The notes under the pieces: model-generated
Seen by the model: only the letters and a program-made list of their open reading frames with translations
What the model was told of the DNA's origin: nothing
The model's database searches: none
Shown: piece by piece, positions 34,040 to 46,090 of the stretch
How positions within the stretch are numbered: position 1 is the stretch's first letter
How the letters are laid out: each line of letters starts with the position of its first letter
From: Calendula officinalis
Lineage: Eukaryota > Streptophyta > Magnoliopsida > Asterales > Asteraceae
NCBI GenBank assembly: GCA_963853835.1
Contig: OY970834.1
Coordinates: forward strand, 40,207,257-40,271,256
Length of the DNA stretch: 64,000 nt
Reading direction: 5' to 3'
Program-made: the position numbers and the translations under genes

Positions 34040-35146
34040 ATGAATTTTATTGTAAAAAGCAGTGGGGAAGAAGAAAAAGAACAACCGATAGTAGATCGGT
34101 TGTTATCTTCTTCAACTTCTTATCACCACCACCAACAACAACAACACTTTCTTTCTCCACCGCCCTACTACCACCACCACCACGGCAGTGGTTGGCTCAT
34201 GGACTGCCATAGCCACCAGGAAGGCCAACCTTCAACAAATCATGATCAAGAACAAGAATTAGGAAATATGATGGTGGAAAGAGAGCACATGTTTGATAAA
34301 GTAGTGACTCCAAGTGATGTTGGCAAGCTAAATCGGCTCGTGATCCCAAAACAACATGCCGAAAGGTATTTCCCGTTAGATTCTTCCAACAACGACAAAG
34401 GTCTGTTGCTAAATTTTGAAGACAGATTTGGAAAAGTGTGGAGATTTCGGTACTCTTACTGGAACAGCAGCCAGAGTTATGTTATGACAAAAGGTTGGAG
34501 CCGTTTTGTTAAGGAAAAAAAGCTTGATGCCGGAGATCTTGTCTCGTTTCAACGCGGTGTTGGTGTTACTGCTAAAGATCGGTTGTTTATAGACTGGAGG
34601 CGTCGCGCCAGTCAATCACAACCGTATCAGTTATTTCAGAATCATAATTTCATCCACCCTTGGAATCCAATTCTGTTACAATCTCTTCCAGCAAGGAGAA
34701 ACCCTAATTTGATGTCACATCCCGCCAACAACAACGGTTACAAAGATCATTCAAGATCCATTAATTTCGGATCGGGTGGCTTAGGAACACCACAACAACA
34801 TGTTCAAACTATGCAAAGAAATGGGTTGGGGTTCGGGTTTGATCCAATTGCACCGGTTCATGGGAAAACATCTAGTAAACGACTCCGGTTATTCGGGGTT
34901 AATATGGATTGTGCAGTCTCTGAAGATGCAAATGATCAAGATTATGATCGTCCAACGGAATTGCGACAAACAAGTGTTGTCGGTAATTATAGTTCCATGA
35001 ATCCTATAATTCCTTCATCATCATTATCGTTGTCTACTATTCCTTACTTGCAGTTAAAGCCGGGAACCGAATTATGTAATCAAGGTAGCATGTTACCTTC
35101 ATCTTCTTCTGCTCAACATAATTGCCAAATCAACAACACCTTCTAA
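34040..35146 (+). CDS. NGA1: B3-domain transcription factor of the NGATHA family
   Basis: Intronless, 368 residues. A poly-His/Gln-rich N-terminal part precedes one B3 DNA-binding domain (about 84-188) opening with MFDKVVTPSDVGKLNRLVIP and containing the conserved WRFRYSYWNSSQSYV and GWSRFVKEK strands. No AP2 domain lies in front, which separates it from RAV1/TEM proteins. The C-terminal half carries KRLRLFGVNMDC (about 280-291), the RLFGV-type repression motif, as in NGATHA and related RAV proteins. NGATHA proteins act in the nucleus to limit lateral organ growth and promote style/stigma development; that role is family knowledge, not seen here. The start has a purine-rich leader. The family is certain; the paralogue number (NGA1 versus NGA2-4) is not. 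Confidence 0.95.
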   Translation: MNFIVKSSGEEEKEQPIVDRLLSSSTSYHHHQQQQHFLSPPPYYHHHHGSGWLMDCHSHQEGQPSTNHDQEQELGNMMVEREHMFDKVVTPSDVGKLNRLVIPKQHAERYFPLDSSNNDKGLLLNFEDRFGKVWRFRYSYWNSSQSYVMTKGWSRFVKEKKLDAGDLVSFQRGVGVTAKDRLFIDWRRRASQSQPYQLFQNHNFIHPWNPILLQSLPARRNPNLMSHPANNNGYKDHSRSINFGSGGLGTPQQHVQTMQRNGLGFGFDPIAPVHGKTSSKRLRLFGVNMDCAVSEDANDQDYDRPTELRQTSVVGNYSSMNPIIPSSSLSLSTIPYLQLKPGTELCNQGSMLPSSSSAQHNCQINNTF

Positions 35147-38100
35147 TATGTCCGTAGATTTGGAGATTTAATTGAGACCAATTACTCAGATCGTCTACCA
35201 AAAGGGGATTAATTAGCTCTGATCATATATATATATGGGCAATAAAAAGCAACTAGCTAATTAACTAGCTAAGTTTCAAGGTTTTTATGTACTTAATCTA
35301 GTGTCTCTCATGTACAATTTTCCTATGAATTTCATTGACAAAACTATGATATTTGGATATTATATTATTATACTTATATGATAAACTACTTCTTGAAGCC
35401 ATTGAGCCGCCATTTTGAAGTCAATAACATATAGTATTTGTTAGTTAGCCAGCGTATATTAGTTAATTGATTAATTAATTAAAATGAATGGGGTTTTAGT
35501 GACGAATTCTATGAACGTATATATTCAGGGTTAATTTGGTGGTAGAACGAACTTAATTGTGGTTGCGTTGAATTTGTTATGTGGATGAAAAAAAGTTGTT
35601 TGTCCATTGGATGTTTTATTGGAAGGAAAAAGGATGTGAAATTGTGCAGACTTTTTGTTGGGAGAGAGTACAATGAGAAGGAGAATGATGGAAAGAGGGT
35701 ATAAATTGGTCAGTAAAAGAGGCTACTGTACGTATAATGTATGTATATATGTTTATTAATTACCTTTTGTAGGTTCGTTGCTCTTGTTGCTGCCCCTGTC
35801 TGCTGCTACTCGTCGGACGCTAGCTCCGGCCGGTCCCTCTTAGCAGGTACTACCTATGTCTCTCTCTGCCAGAATACAGATTAAAGTCTTCTTGTGAATG
35901 TGTGTGTATGTATAGATAACACTTATGTATACATACAAGAAAACATATACATATATACATGAATAAATGACATCCATGCAAACCAATATTTGGGGTCCCT
36001 TATCAAATACATTAATGTGTCTTTCATGATAATTTCATTTCAAAAATCAATGGTTTAGATTGAGTTCTGCTGGTTCTGTAGCCTTAATTGGTTCAGATTC
36101 TAATTCTACACTATATATATATATATATGTGTGTGTGTTGCTTTGAGGGAGAAGTTATATAATTTGGATAATTAGTGGGTGTGAGCCCCTCTATTTTTTA
36201 TCAAATAAAATAAGATATTAAAGTGTATCCCTTATTTTGAAACTGCAGAAAACGTAAAGTGTATTACTTATTTTGAATCAGAGTAGGTATTATGATGTGT
36301 AGCTTGTAGTGAGTGACCATATGTTAATTAATTATGTTTTGAAACAAAATTAATCTGATCATTTGAGTATGTACAGTGTATATTTTAACTAGACCGTGTC
36401 AACTTAGTTAGGAAAACGTTGGATATATACTATGGTTACACATTATTTTTAACTAATGTTTCGTACCGTACCTACTCAGGCAACCTATGATGTTTTCACA
36501 ATCACGTTAGTCCAACAGAACTCAATATAGGATGGTCCTGTTTTTGTCATTGTTTCTGATATATTAACTACATGTAAATAACTTTATGTTTATGTATAAC
36601 AAGTATACACCAAGCCAAAATATTTATGCATGCTTCCATAATATTTATGCTACCGATTTCCAAAACAAAACACCAAGCCAAAACTATTACAGACTCCAAA
36701 TATATATTCACATCCCTTCGAACATTTTGGTTTTAATTACCTTTTCTTTCATGTTAAACAAATACACTTATTGTAATATATTTAATGAATAGATATATTT
36801 AACAATTAAATATGGCTTAATTAGGGTAACAAAATTAATAGTGATTATGATTGCAGGCAGCCTATTGTAGTCTTGATTAAACTTCATTGGCTGTGTATCA
36901 TGCAAGCTTTGTTGAAGACTGAATAAAAGTGACCACCAAAAGAAAATTGCAGGCTTGTGCATTTATATGGCTTAAACAAGTTTTTTTTACAAGTTGTGGT
37001 GATTTACATTTTACACATGACTTAAAGACCTAATTAAATTAGCTTACTTTTTATAGTAGGAAAGAAAATTTTCATCGAAAAAAATCAGTGAGAAGTCCTA
37101 CATTATCTTGATTTTTTTTAACAGCAAAAAAAGGAGGTAACGGATCGAGCTTCGGCATTTCCATCACCCTCCCGAAGACCCCCAAACTAATATAAACTCG
37201 AATCTAGCAAAGTGCTAGACAAAACATTATCTTGATTATCATATGATCCATCACATCCTATGTCCTTTTTTGAACAACGAATTGAACAAAATTTAGGAGT
37301 CTACTCTATATGATGACGGTGATAAATTAGTACTATTGGATCGATAATTTGGGCATATGCTAGGATTGGAGTTTAATGTTGATGTTAGAAAGGCCAAATT
37401 TTGGTGTACAGTTAATTCCATGAGTATATATATATACCTTGGTGGAAAAAGGGAACTAAAAATAGAAATCATACTTTTAGAGTTAATTTGGAGAAACTTT
37501 CAAGCTTGGTCCCTTGATCAGTCTACTCTATAAAGCTGAAAATGCATGTTCTTCTCTTAATCATGTTCCCTAAAAACAATTAATCCTTTTGATGTATTAA
37601 CTAATAATGATATACGCTTTTAACATATTGTTTGCTACGTCTCTAGCTACAAGCGGACAGCTACCAAAAAGTTTAATTAAATCCTTCACTGGCGAAAATG
37701 ACCACTTTAATTCCTAGTGTCACTTAATCACCACTTTAATTCTTTCCATCTCTTACTTACAGTTTACCATTTTTTTAGTTTAATTTTAACTTTGATTATG
37801 ATGTCGAAAACTTAATTTGTCCAGATTAGCTTACAATAACAGCCACTAGTTTAAAGCAGTCACTTTACAAACTCCAATTAACAATGTTCTTTTCTATAAC
37901 AAAAAGGATTTCATGTGGCAATTCAACGCACATGGTGATCCATGTTTAGACTGAGTTAAATAACTTACTTTTGTAAATTGGGGATACACGAATCACTGTA
38001 ACAAAATCGTCTTTAATTAGCTGATCCGAACAAAAAAAATGTTTTTAAAAATATTATCAACACAAAAATGTCACTAAAAATACACAATTTGTACGTAAGT

Positions 38101-38210
38101 GTCACTAAAATTAAAGCAAACAATATGTCATTAAGTAATTAACACATTTGAAAAAAAAAATCAAAAAGTGTTATTATTAATGTCTAGATATAGTGGCATT
38201 TTATTCTTCT
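35147..38210. other. NGATHA 3' flank and intergenic region
   Basis: No second gene is supported. Seen: a GC-richer patch at 35770-35850 without an open domain, a (TA)n(TG)n microsatellite at 36113-36138, a Stowaway-derived fragment at about 36166-36293 (lacking a clear left end), and at 37117-37220 a T-run/AACAGC-ended repeat remnant ending 'gtgctagac'. Confidence 0.45.
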
Positions 38211-38440
38211 GTTTTTTTGGAAACGGCAAATAATATCAACGGAAATCTACTCGCAATATTTCAACGAGCACCCCCAGGTTCGAGCTTCTTTACAGGGCAA
38301 ACCCAGCCCCCATAGGGATTTCCAGGGAAAAATCCCCATACTTGGCACAACAAGAGGTGTTTACAGGAATCGAACTCCCGACCTCACGTCCCATATGGGA
38401 GTAAAACCCATGCATCACTCCAGCTAGGCAAATGACGCCA
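38211..38440 (-). mobile_element. tRNA-derived SINE, minus strand
   Basis: On the minus strand TTGCCTAGCTGG (about 38421-38432) matches the Pol III A box at 11 of 12 positions. GGGAGTTCGATTCC (38366-38379) contains a near-perfect B box. A tRNA-unrelated body of about 150 bp and a short A-rich tail (the T-run at 38211) follow in that orientation. Boundaries are approximate. Confidence 0.72.
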
Positions 38441-38920
38441 ATTAGATAACAACGAATTAAATGGATGATTTTGTTGGTTATTACTGACTATCAATATGTT
38501 TTTTATTGGCTTTCAAGTAGGTGATCATCTTACAATTTTAATTGGTCACCATGGTCCATAAGTTTGCAATTCATTCAATTTAACTCACTAGCATTTAAAT
38601 TATTAAATCCAGCGAAAATAAATTAATCTAAGCGCATATTTAGATAAACTTTTCAAAAAGTATTTATTAAGATATTTGTTTATTAAGAAACCAAACGCTT
38701 TTTACTTCTTAAATTTTAGCTTCTCAAAAAAGCACTTTCTGATTGGCTATATTAGGCACATATATATCCTGTTTTCGTGCATTCCTCATTTAACTTCTAA
38801 TTGATATGTTATTTATAATTAATGGGTTTTGCTAACCATTGCCTTTAGAAAATAGTTAAGGGAGGTTAAAATGATTAATGTACGTACAAATTATGGAGCA
38901 TAATTAATCAAAAGTAGTTA

Positions 38921-39220
38921 CTTCCTCCGTATCAAAATAAGTGACACACTTTCCATTTTGAGGTGTATCAAAATAAGTGACACACTTTGAAAACTTTCCT
39001 TATTTGGTAAAAATAGTGGGACTCATACCCACTAACAAAGTGGAATTACCTTTATACCCTTACTTTTACTTTTAAAACTCATTAATATCACTTTATTCAA
39101 GAAAAGTGGGGCCCATTCTCCATTAACTATGTATTTTAATCTATTTTAACCTCTACTTTAATCTTTTACCTCAAAAAACATGTAAGCCAAATTGTGTCAC
39201 TTATTTTGATACGGAGGAAG
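38921..39220. mobile_element. Stowaway-like MITE (CTTCCTCCGTATC family)
   Basis: Ends CTTCCTCCGTATCAAAATAA and inverse, TA-flanked. Near-identical relative of the element at 26163-26475, with a short deletion after 'actcatacccactaac'. Confidence 0.92.
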
Positions 39221-39414
39221 TATTAAAATTCATGGGATGGTTTTTATTAGTTAATTTACAATTATTTTATGTCAAAAAAAAATTCTTAACCAAACTCTTA
39301 GGGCACTTGCTAACATTTCCCATAATTAATAACCAAATTTCATCATGCATTATAAAAGTGACATACAAGCAATGCAAAATCGAGTTGGTGTACGCTTAAT
39401 TTAGTTTTCTTATA

Positions 39415-39727
39415 CTTCCTCCGATTCAAAATAAGTGCTACACTTTACTTATATGGGTGATTCAAAATAAGTGCTACACTTTGAAAAATTACCTTATTTG
39501 GCAAAAAATAGTAAGACACACACCCAATAACTATCTACTTTAAAAAGTGAAATGACTCATTTACCCTTACTTTTTACTTTTAAACATCATTAACCCCACT
39601 TTATTCAAAAGGCGTGAGACCCATTATCCACTAACCATTTAATTAATCTAATTTAATCATTATTATAATCTTTTGCCTTAAAAACCGTGAAACACAAAGT
39701 GTAACACTTATTTTGAATCGGAGGAAC
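39415..39727. mobile_element. Stowaway-like MITE (CTTCCTCCGATTC family)
   Basis: Ends CTTCCTCCGATTCAAAATAA and TTGAATCGGAGGAAC, with TA flanks. Internal sequence is related to 46091-46408 in inverse orientation. Confidence 0.88.
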
Positions 39728-41080
39728 TATAAGTATATATTGAGCAAGGTAAGAGAAGACAGAGGGCCCACACTATATTATACCAATTCTAGTACATGAT
39801 GACTTAGAGAGAGAATCTAGGGATGTAGATTAGGGCTAACTCTCTGAGATGGATGCATGCTATGGCTACTGTATGAGTATGATAACCAGTAAATATATTT
39901 CTATAAATAAGTACAATATTATTGCTTTTAATTTCAATCCTGCTACTTTAATTAAATTGGTACTGCTGGCCTACTGCCAATATAGCACCATTATGAAGGT
40001 ATTTAAAATATGTCCGTGCCTGTGTTTTCCACAGACAACCCTAACGATATTTGACTTCAAAACATGCAAAATATGTGTACTAACTGATTGAGTAACTACT
40101 AAATTTTATTATTTATTTTATATTTATTTGACTAATATAAATGTCCAAATTAAAAGATAGATTGATAAAGATAATTAATGAATTTCATATATCAATTATT
40201 TTATGGGTATGATAATGAAATATGAATATACTTAATAGATAATTATACAAGTATTGTGAAGTGTATGGTGTATGTGACTGAAGGCAAATTGGCAACTATT
40301 AATGTTGCAATCTTGAAGCACTCAGTTGTTGCTATAATTTTAGCTATATAAGTGATGGACCGAATAAAGCAAGTAAATATGTTGTAGACTACTTGTAGTA
40401 ATGATAAGTTTTGAATAGAGAATAATATATAATTCAAAATACTTTTTTAGGCGTAGAAGGAATTAATTGTATGTATGTTTAATAAACAATTCATATATAA
40501 GATCAAACAAACAATAGATTAAGTAATTTGTTACTAGGCAGAGTGATGGTTATGTTGTAGATCTGATTTAATGTTCTCTTTTGCTATTAAAAAATAAATA
40601 AATAAAGTAGATAGTCTTCTAGTTAAGAGGTTGGTTTGATTTTTATAAGTTGTATTGATTCAACTCGATCAATTTATGATGACCGAGGCGGTCTTGAAAC
40701 TACCCAAGAATTCACTTTTCCGCTGGCTTTGGACAAATATTACTATCACTTTAAATATATTTCTCCAAATTTAGTTAACATCAACCTCTCCGGAGCATTT
40801 CACATAAAAAGTGGGAAAATTGTGTTTTTTTCCTCTTTAACAATCATATACATTTTTTTAACTACTTTTGAATTTATATCATTTGTCTACACTGGAACTC
40901 GAATCTATGAACACTGATCAATAAAGAGACGACTAAGATACAATTAATCCATTTGGTGGATAATGGTGTTTGACACATACTTTTGGAGAGACGTTTGTTT
41001 TTGGAATAATTCGGACCACAATTAAAAACATCTGTTTTTGGAGAACTATTAATGGAGAATTCTCACCCATTTAAATCTGG
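39728..41080. other. Intergenic sequence, no gene seen
   Basis: AT-rich. Frames at 39849-40091 and 40636-40917 show no domain, composition or splice context of a gene. Confidence 0.4.
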
Positions 41081-41082
41081 TG

Positions 41083-41166
41083 AACTTAGAGGTCAACTTA
41101 GACTCGACTAGATGCCCGATCTGCAACGATGACATTAAATCTAAAAACCACATGTTCACAACTTGT
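41083..41166 (+). pseudogene. LINE reverse transcriptase zinc-binding (zf-RVT) relic
   Basis: In one frame (codons from 41092) the sequence reads VNLDSTRCPICNDDIKSK, then NHMFTTC. This is the C-x2-C...H-x4-C pattern of the zf-RVT domain found near the C terminus of plant LINE-derived reverse transcriptase ORFs. Nothing of the RT domain is visible around it, so it is a small fossil. Confidence 0.65.
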
Positions 41167-42106
41167 TGAATTTAAGGGAAATTTTGAATTTGAAGCCCTA
41201 TTTTAATCGACTGTTGGCCCAAGTTGCCTTTAGGCCATTAACCCATGCACATTTGATGGGTTTGAAACGACTGTTGGCCCAAACTCCTGTCGTTATAGCT
41301 TTTTTTAAATGTTTGTACGGTTTGAAGTATTTTAACATCGATAATTAGTTTTTTTTTTTTTTTTTTTTTTTAAATGGTTGATTTCACGGATTTATGTTTA
41401 AAAAAAACAATCGATAAATAAATATGTGCACCGTCACTTGTTCACGATTCTTCTTAAGGTTTTGGCTGAGAAAATGGTCTAAACCGAACATAACTGATAA
41501 CTAAGAAAATGGTTTCAACCAAATCAGGGTTTTGAACCGATGATGCTTGCAACTGAATTACAACCAATAAAGTAAATTCGACTTTTTTTTCAGGGGTTTC
41601 CTCGGTTTTGGAATAAACTGAACCACTTGAGAATGAATCAAACTAAACTAAGAACCGATTTTACATGAAACTTTTTTAAAAATATAATTTATTAATGCTT
41701 ATGTACCAGAGTTTATATTATGATATACCAGAGTGTATATTATGATTTTACATGCCCCAAATGATATAACAGAGTTTATATTATGATTTTTTAAGATCCA
41801 TTTGGTATTTATCAAACCTATCGATTAATTGTACACATCTTACCTTTAAAGCATCCGATTAATTGTACAGATCTTATCAAACCTATTCAATGCCACAGAC
41901 TCAAAACACATGAAAAACAACTCAATTTGGTTAAATTCACCAGGACATCGTGTCTAATTTCAACCATGGTTACTTGATAAAGCAGAGCCCAATTGTCTCA
42001 AAAGTCGACTTCTTTTCCTTCATCTTTATCATTTTTGCTACCAATACAGTACTGTACACCTAGGGTTTTCCTGCATTTCGTTAGATTCATCTCGAAATCA
42101 ATAACG
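41167..42106. other. Upstream region of the NAC gene
   Basis: Holds a T-run (41348-41371) and three repeats of 'accagagt...atattatgat' near 41705-41790. The last 100 bases are pyrimidine-rich and probably the 5' leader of the NAC gene. Confidence 0.4.
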
Positions 42107-43819
42107 ATGGAAGCACTGCCGTTGGGATTCAGATTCCGACCAACAGACGAAGAGCTCATCAATTACTATCTCCGTCAAAAAATTAACGGCCGTCATCCAG
42201 AAGTCTATATCATCCCGGAAGTCGATGTCTGCAAATTGGAGCCATGGGATTTACCAGGTTTGTGTGTTTAATTCAGCATATTATTCTCTGATACGATTTT
42301 GTTACTTTTTGTTATTATCCACAATCTGGAATCTCGAATTTGTTCTTAATAATCATTGAATTTACTCGATTCAGCTGGAGGAATCATTGACTGATTTAAT
42401 TCGAATATGCTTGTGTAGATCAATCAGTTATAAAAACCGATGATCCAGAATGGTTCTTCTTCTGTCCTCGAGATAGAAAGTACCCAAACGGACATCGATC
42501 AAACCGTGCGACAAGTGCTGGTTACTGGAAAGCTACAGGGAAAGATCGAACGATTAAATCTAGAAACCGATCGAATGCTCAAATAATCGGTATGAAGAAA
42601 ACTCTAGTTTTTTACAGAGGTCGAGCTCCTAAAGGTGAATGAACTCATTGGATCATGCATGAGTATCGCGCCACTGAAAAAGATCTTGATGGAACTAACC
42701 CTGGTCAGGTAATTTGTACCTTCGTTAGTCCTAGTTCAATTTTGATTTTGATTTTGATTTTGATTTTGATTTTGATTTTGATTTTGATTTTGATTTTGAT
42801 TTTGATTTTGATTTTGATTTTGATTTTGATTTTGATTTTGATTATGATTTTGATTATGATTTTGATTTTGATTTTGATTTTGATTTTGATTTTGATTTTG
42901 ATTTTGATTTTGATTTTGATTTTGGTGTTCATATGATGCAGGCACCATATGTCCTTTGCCGATTATTTAGAAAATCGGAAGAAAACACGGATGCATCTAA
43001 ACACGATGAAGCAGAACCAACAAGTTTATCACCAGATAACACATCAACGGATTTTGTTTCACAAGAACAGTTGCAAGAAGTACAAACAAATGGAATTGAG
43101 ATATGGGCTACTGATGATACTGCTGATAATTTGACCCGTAATCCTGTTCTTCCTTCTGTAAACATACCCACCGAGAAAGAGCCCGTTGAAAAGGTGGAGA
43201 TTTATTCAGATCTAGGGCCATTTTTAGACACACGATTTGCTAATGATTTCGGTAGTGATAACAACGGGCTGGAATTTCAAGATGGAACTTGTGAACAAGA
43301 TGTATGTCTCTCTGAATTGTTGTCACTCATACAAAATGGTAACGAGTGCTCAACGAGTCAGACTAATGGTCCTGATATTGAGGACCATCGGCCCGAAATC
43401 AAGTTTCGGGCCCGTCAATCTCAAACGGGCCCGAATTCGGAAAATGTTATGGGGCAAGGGACAGCTTCTAGAAGACTGCGTTTGCAGATTAATCATGGAG
43501 ATGAAACAAGCTCAACAGAGTCTGACGTAAGTATTTTTTTTTTTTTAATTTATAGTTTGTCATTTTAATGGTTGGTTGTGCTAGATTAAGATTTAATTTG
43601 ATTTCTTGTTATTCGCATTTGTAGGTTTGTGACAACTTTGAAGATTCTGAGATAACTTGTGATTCAAGGCATAGATTGCAGATGAAACCGTTGGTAAGGG
43701 CCTATTGTGGTGGGTGTGATCTTAGCTCCCGATTAATTATAATAACGAGCATTTTTCTTGTTATATTTGTTATGATTGTCTCTTTAGGTGTTAGAGAATG
43801 CTCGATTTTTCGTCTTTGA
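42107..43819 (+). CDS. NAC transcription factor, membrane-anchored (NTL) type, with an in-frame stop
   Basis: Four exons with GT-AG borders: 42107-42257, 42419-42708, 42942-43526, 43625-43819; 406 residues if read through. The NAC domain starts MEALPLGFRFRPTDEELINY and runs through the WFFFCPRDRKYPNG, GYWKATGKDR, MKKTLVFYRGRAPKGE and YVLCRLFRK blocks. Codon 125 (42640-42642) is TGA where the family normally has Arg in 'GERTNW'; this is what a C-to-T change of CGA gives. Exon 4 encodes a hydrophobic segment (about residues 379-398, LIIITSIFLVIFVMIVSLGV) eight residues from the end, as in NAC proteins held at a membrane and released by proteolysis. As it stands, the product would be 124 residues, lacking the end of the NAC domain, the regulatory region and the anchor. 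All splice sites and the rest of the frame are intact, so the stop is recent, allelic or a base-call error. Confidence 0.88.
42739..42924 (+). repeat. (ATTTTG)31 hexanucleotide microsatellite in NAC intron 2
   Basis: 186 bases, 31 units of ATTTTG, with two units changed to ATTATG near 42841-42858. It fills most of the 233-bp intron, from 30 bases after the donor to 17 bases before the acceptor. The long Ile/Leu, Lys/Ile and Asn/Gln frames here are artefacts of the repeat. Confidence 0.97.
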
Positions 43820-44340
43820 TTAGATCAGATGTTGTAGTAATTAGTCTATCTTTGTAATTGCATAAAAAATCTTAATTATTTATCACTAGTTTGTGATAGT
43901 GTATTACTTGCATGTATATTTTATGAATTCTTCTTTCATTCAAGAATTAAACACATTCAAATCAACGACAAATCAACCATCATACAATTGTTTCCTTCCA
44001 TTTTCTTTTATGATAGACCATTTTTATTTAATCATACAACATATATTTGCTGGTTATAACAAACATTCAAAAGTCTACACATATAATTTTGTCATATAGA
44101 AGACCAACATGAGTCAATATATACATGGTAAATGATAAATCTTTGTAATGTAATTGATAGGAGATCATGTTAATAGTAACAAAAATTGTTATTATCAATA
44201 GACATGAAATTAGTTATATCATTTTCATCCCAATAAACCGTAACACAATTCGAGAAAATTAAAACCGTCTTAATTGATAACGATTGATCTTCGGGCAATA
44301 TAACCAATAATTCTTCAGCATTTTGTAGAAAACGCTATTT
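43820..44340. other. Shared 3' flank of two convergent genes
   Basis: About 520 bases between the NAC stop and the pyrophosphatase stop, which face each other. It contains both 3' UTRs and no other recognisable feature. Confidence 0.5.
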
Positions 44341-45850
44341 CTATTTCTTCAAAGTTTGCATGATGTACTCACCATAAAGGTCCCTGCACAATAACAAAAT
44401 ATAAACACGAAATATATAAAAATATATAAAAATAAAAATAATCAATACACAATTATCTCGATCACTACATTAAGCCGAGCTTACATGGAGTGCTGAATGC
44501 CGTCATAAGCGGTTTTTGCAGGAAGAAACTCATCGACTGCAACTTCTTTGTGTTCGTTCTTTTTGTCTATAAATTTGTCAAGAAATTTTGTAGTATTTTT
44601 CTTTTAATTAACAGCTTATATATAAATTTAGGATCAAATAAGGATACAGTCTTCAAAAAATCGGCGGATTTCAGCCATTCGATGTTTGGGTAACTGATCT
44701 ATATCATTGTAGTCTTTATATTCTGGATCGTCGGCACAAACTGCAATAATTTTGTCATCTTTCTCTCCCTAAATCGCATCAAACAAAATCCCGATTGTTA
44801 AAAAACTGGTTATAATTAGGACTTTGTTTATGGTTCATAGTGGCACCTGATCAATCATAGGCATCAGCCCAATGGCCCTGGCTCGAAGAAAACATCCTGG
44901 TACCACTGGTTCCTGTGAAATGGTTCAAATTAGGTTAAATACGGTCGGTCGTACTCGTGTGTGCGTATACATATATAAATCTATATGTATATACCTGCAT
45001 GATGACTAGTACGTCCATTGGGTCGTTATCTTCACATAGTGTTCGAGGGATGAAACCATAGTTATGAGGGTAGACAACCGATGAATATAGCACACGGTCG
45101 ACCTAAAAAATTTGGGGAGTTTTAAAAAAATTAAAATAGATTTCAAACAAATCATCAGTTCTAATGTAGTCTTAGAAGTATTTTTAGAAGTATGGTATCC
45201 GGGAATGCGCCACTTGTCAATCATCCGTAGCACCACTTGTGAAATTTTCAATTAAATGAGAATCTAGCATTCCAAATCCCAGAAAGTGGTTGATTGAACA
45301 CATGAGCACATATGATTGACAAGTGTTGCATTTTGGAGGAACATCCAGTTTTTTTAAATCTCATATACCATACTTTTGAAAACAATTTTAAAACCATTTT
45401 AATTAAAACCGATAATTTGTTTGAATTCTATGTTAATTTTGAAAAGAAAATAATCAAAATTCGGTCATTTATTCAAGTTCATGAGATAATAATTGTAACT
45501 ACGTAATTACCTTAATGAGACCGGTTTTCTTATCGAGTTCGTATTTCACTTTACTTCCTTTAGTGATCTCGATAACCTATACAATTCGTTGCATGCAAAC
45601 GTTACAACCAAAGAGAAAAATATCAACCAATTAACTTTACATACCACATTGAAAACTTGAGGAGCCTCAGGACCTACATAACACAAATCGACTCATTTTT
45701 AGGTGTAAAATGTATTATAAAAAGATAAAAAAAATTAAAAACAAACGTACCGATATCAAGATCATGCCAAGGATGGGCTGCAGCGGATCTCTTGGATAAG
45801 GAAGATAGGATCCGTTCATTCAATTTTGGGGCACCCTTTGATTCAGCCAT
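44341..45850 (-). CDS. PPA: Soluble inorganic pyrophosphatase (family I)
   Basis: Eight exons, all with GT-AG borders, read downward: 45850-45751, 45673-45645, 45576-45511, 45102-44995, 44912-44847, 44768-44648, 44566-44485, 44383-44341. Together they give 615 bases, 204 residues plus stop. The protein starts MAESKGAPKLNERILSSLS and contains SKVKYELDKKTG and the family signature EDNDPMDVLV with the metal-binding Asp residues. It continues with GEKDDKIIAVCADDPEYKD and RRFFEDYKKNEHKEV, ending in a basic tail. It splits PPi to two phosphates using Mg2+, pulling biosynthetic reactions forward. No transit peptide is present, so it should be one of the cytosolic plant enzymes (PPa1-5 type) rather than the plastid form. 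Intron 3 (45103-45510) contains a MITE. The gene converges with the NAC gene. Confidence 0.95.
45125..45441. mobile_element. MITE with long inverted repeats in pyrophosphatase intron 3
   Basis: The left arm (about 45125-45222, ending cacttgtcaatcat) and the right arm (about 45312-45441, starting atgattgacaagtg) are diverged inverted copies about 100 bases long. Matched blocks include agtatggtat and tcaaacaaat. Long arms without a CTCCCTCCG end suggest a Mutator-type MITE, but the target duplication is not clear. Confidence 0.65.
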
Positions 45851-46090
45851 TACTTGTTAGATTGATATGATATGAATGTTATGATTAAGTCGTCTTTTTA
45901 TTTAGAAAATTTGAGATGTGTATCTGTAAAAACGATTTGTAAAATTGTAATGCATGTACTTGATGGTTAATTGCATCGAAATAATGAAATGAATCATAGA
46001 AATTATTAGTGGTCCTGCTGCTAAAGGGGGGATCTGAGGAATATGTACAATGGAGCGTTAAAATCGATTTCCAAGTGGATGCTATATATA

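Noticed and set aside
40636..40917. 93-codon frame
   Set aside because: AT-rich, no domain, no splice or promoter context.
42739..42924. CRISPR-like array
   Set aside because: A simple hexanucleotide repeat without spacers in a plant intron.
42655..42936. 93-codon frame with Ile/Leu repeats and its minus-strand counterparts
   Set aside because: Its first 18 codons are NAC exon 2, but the rest is the intron microsatellite.
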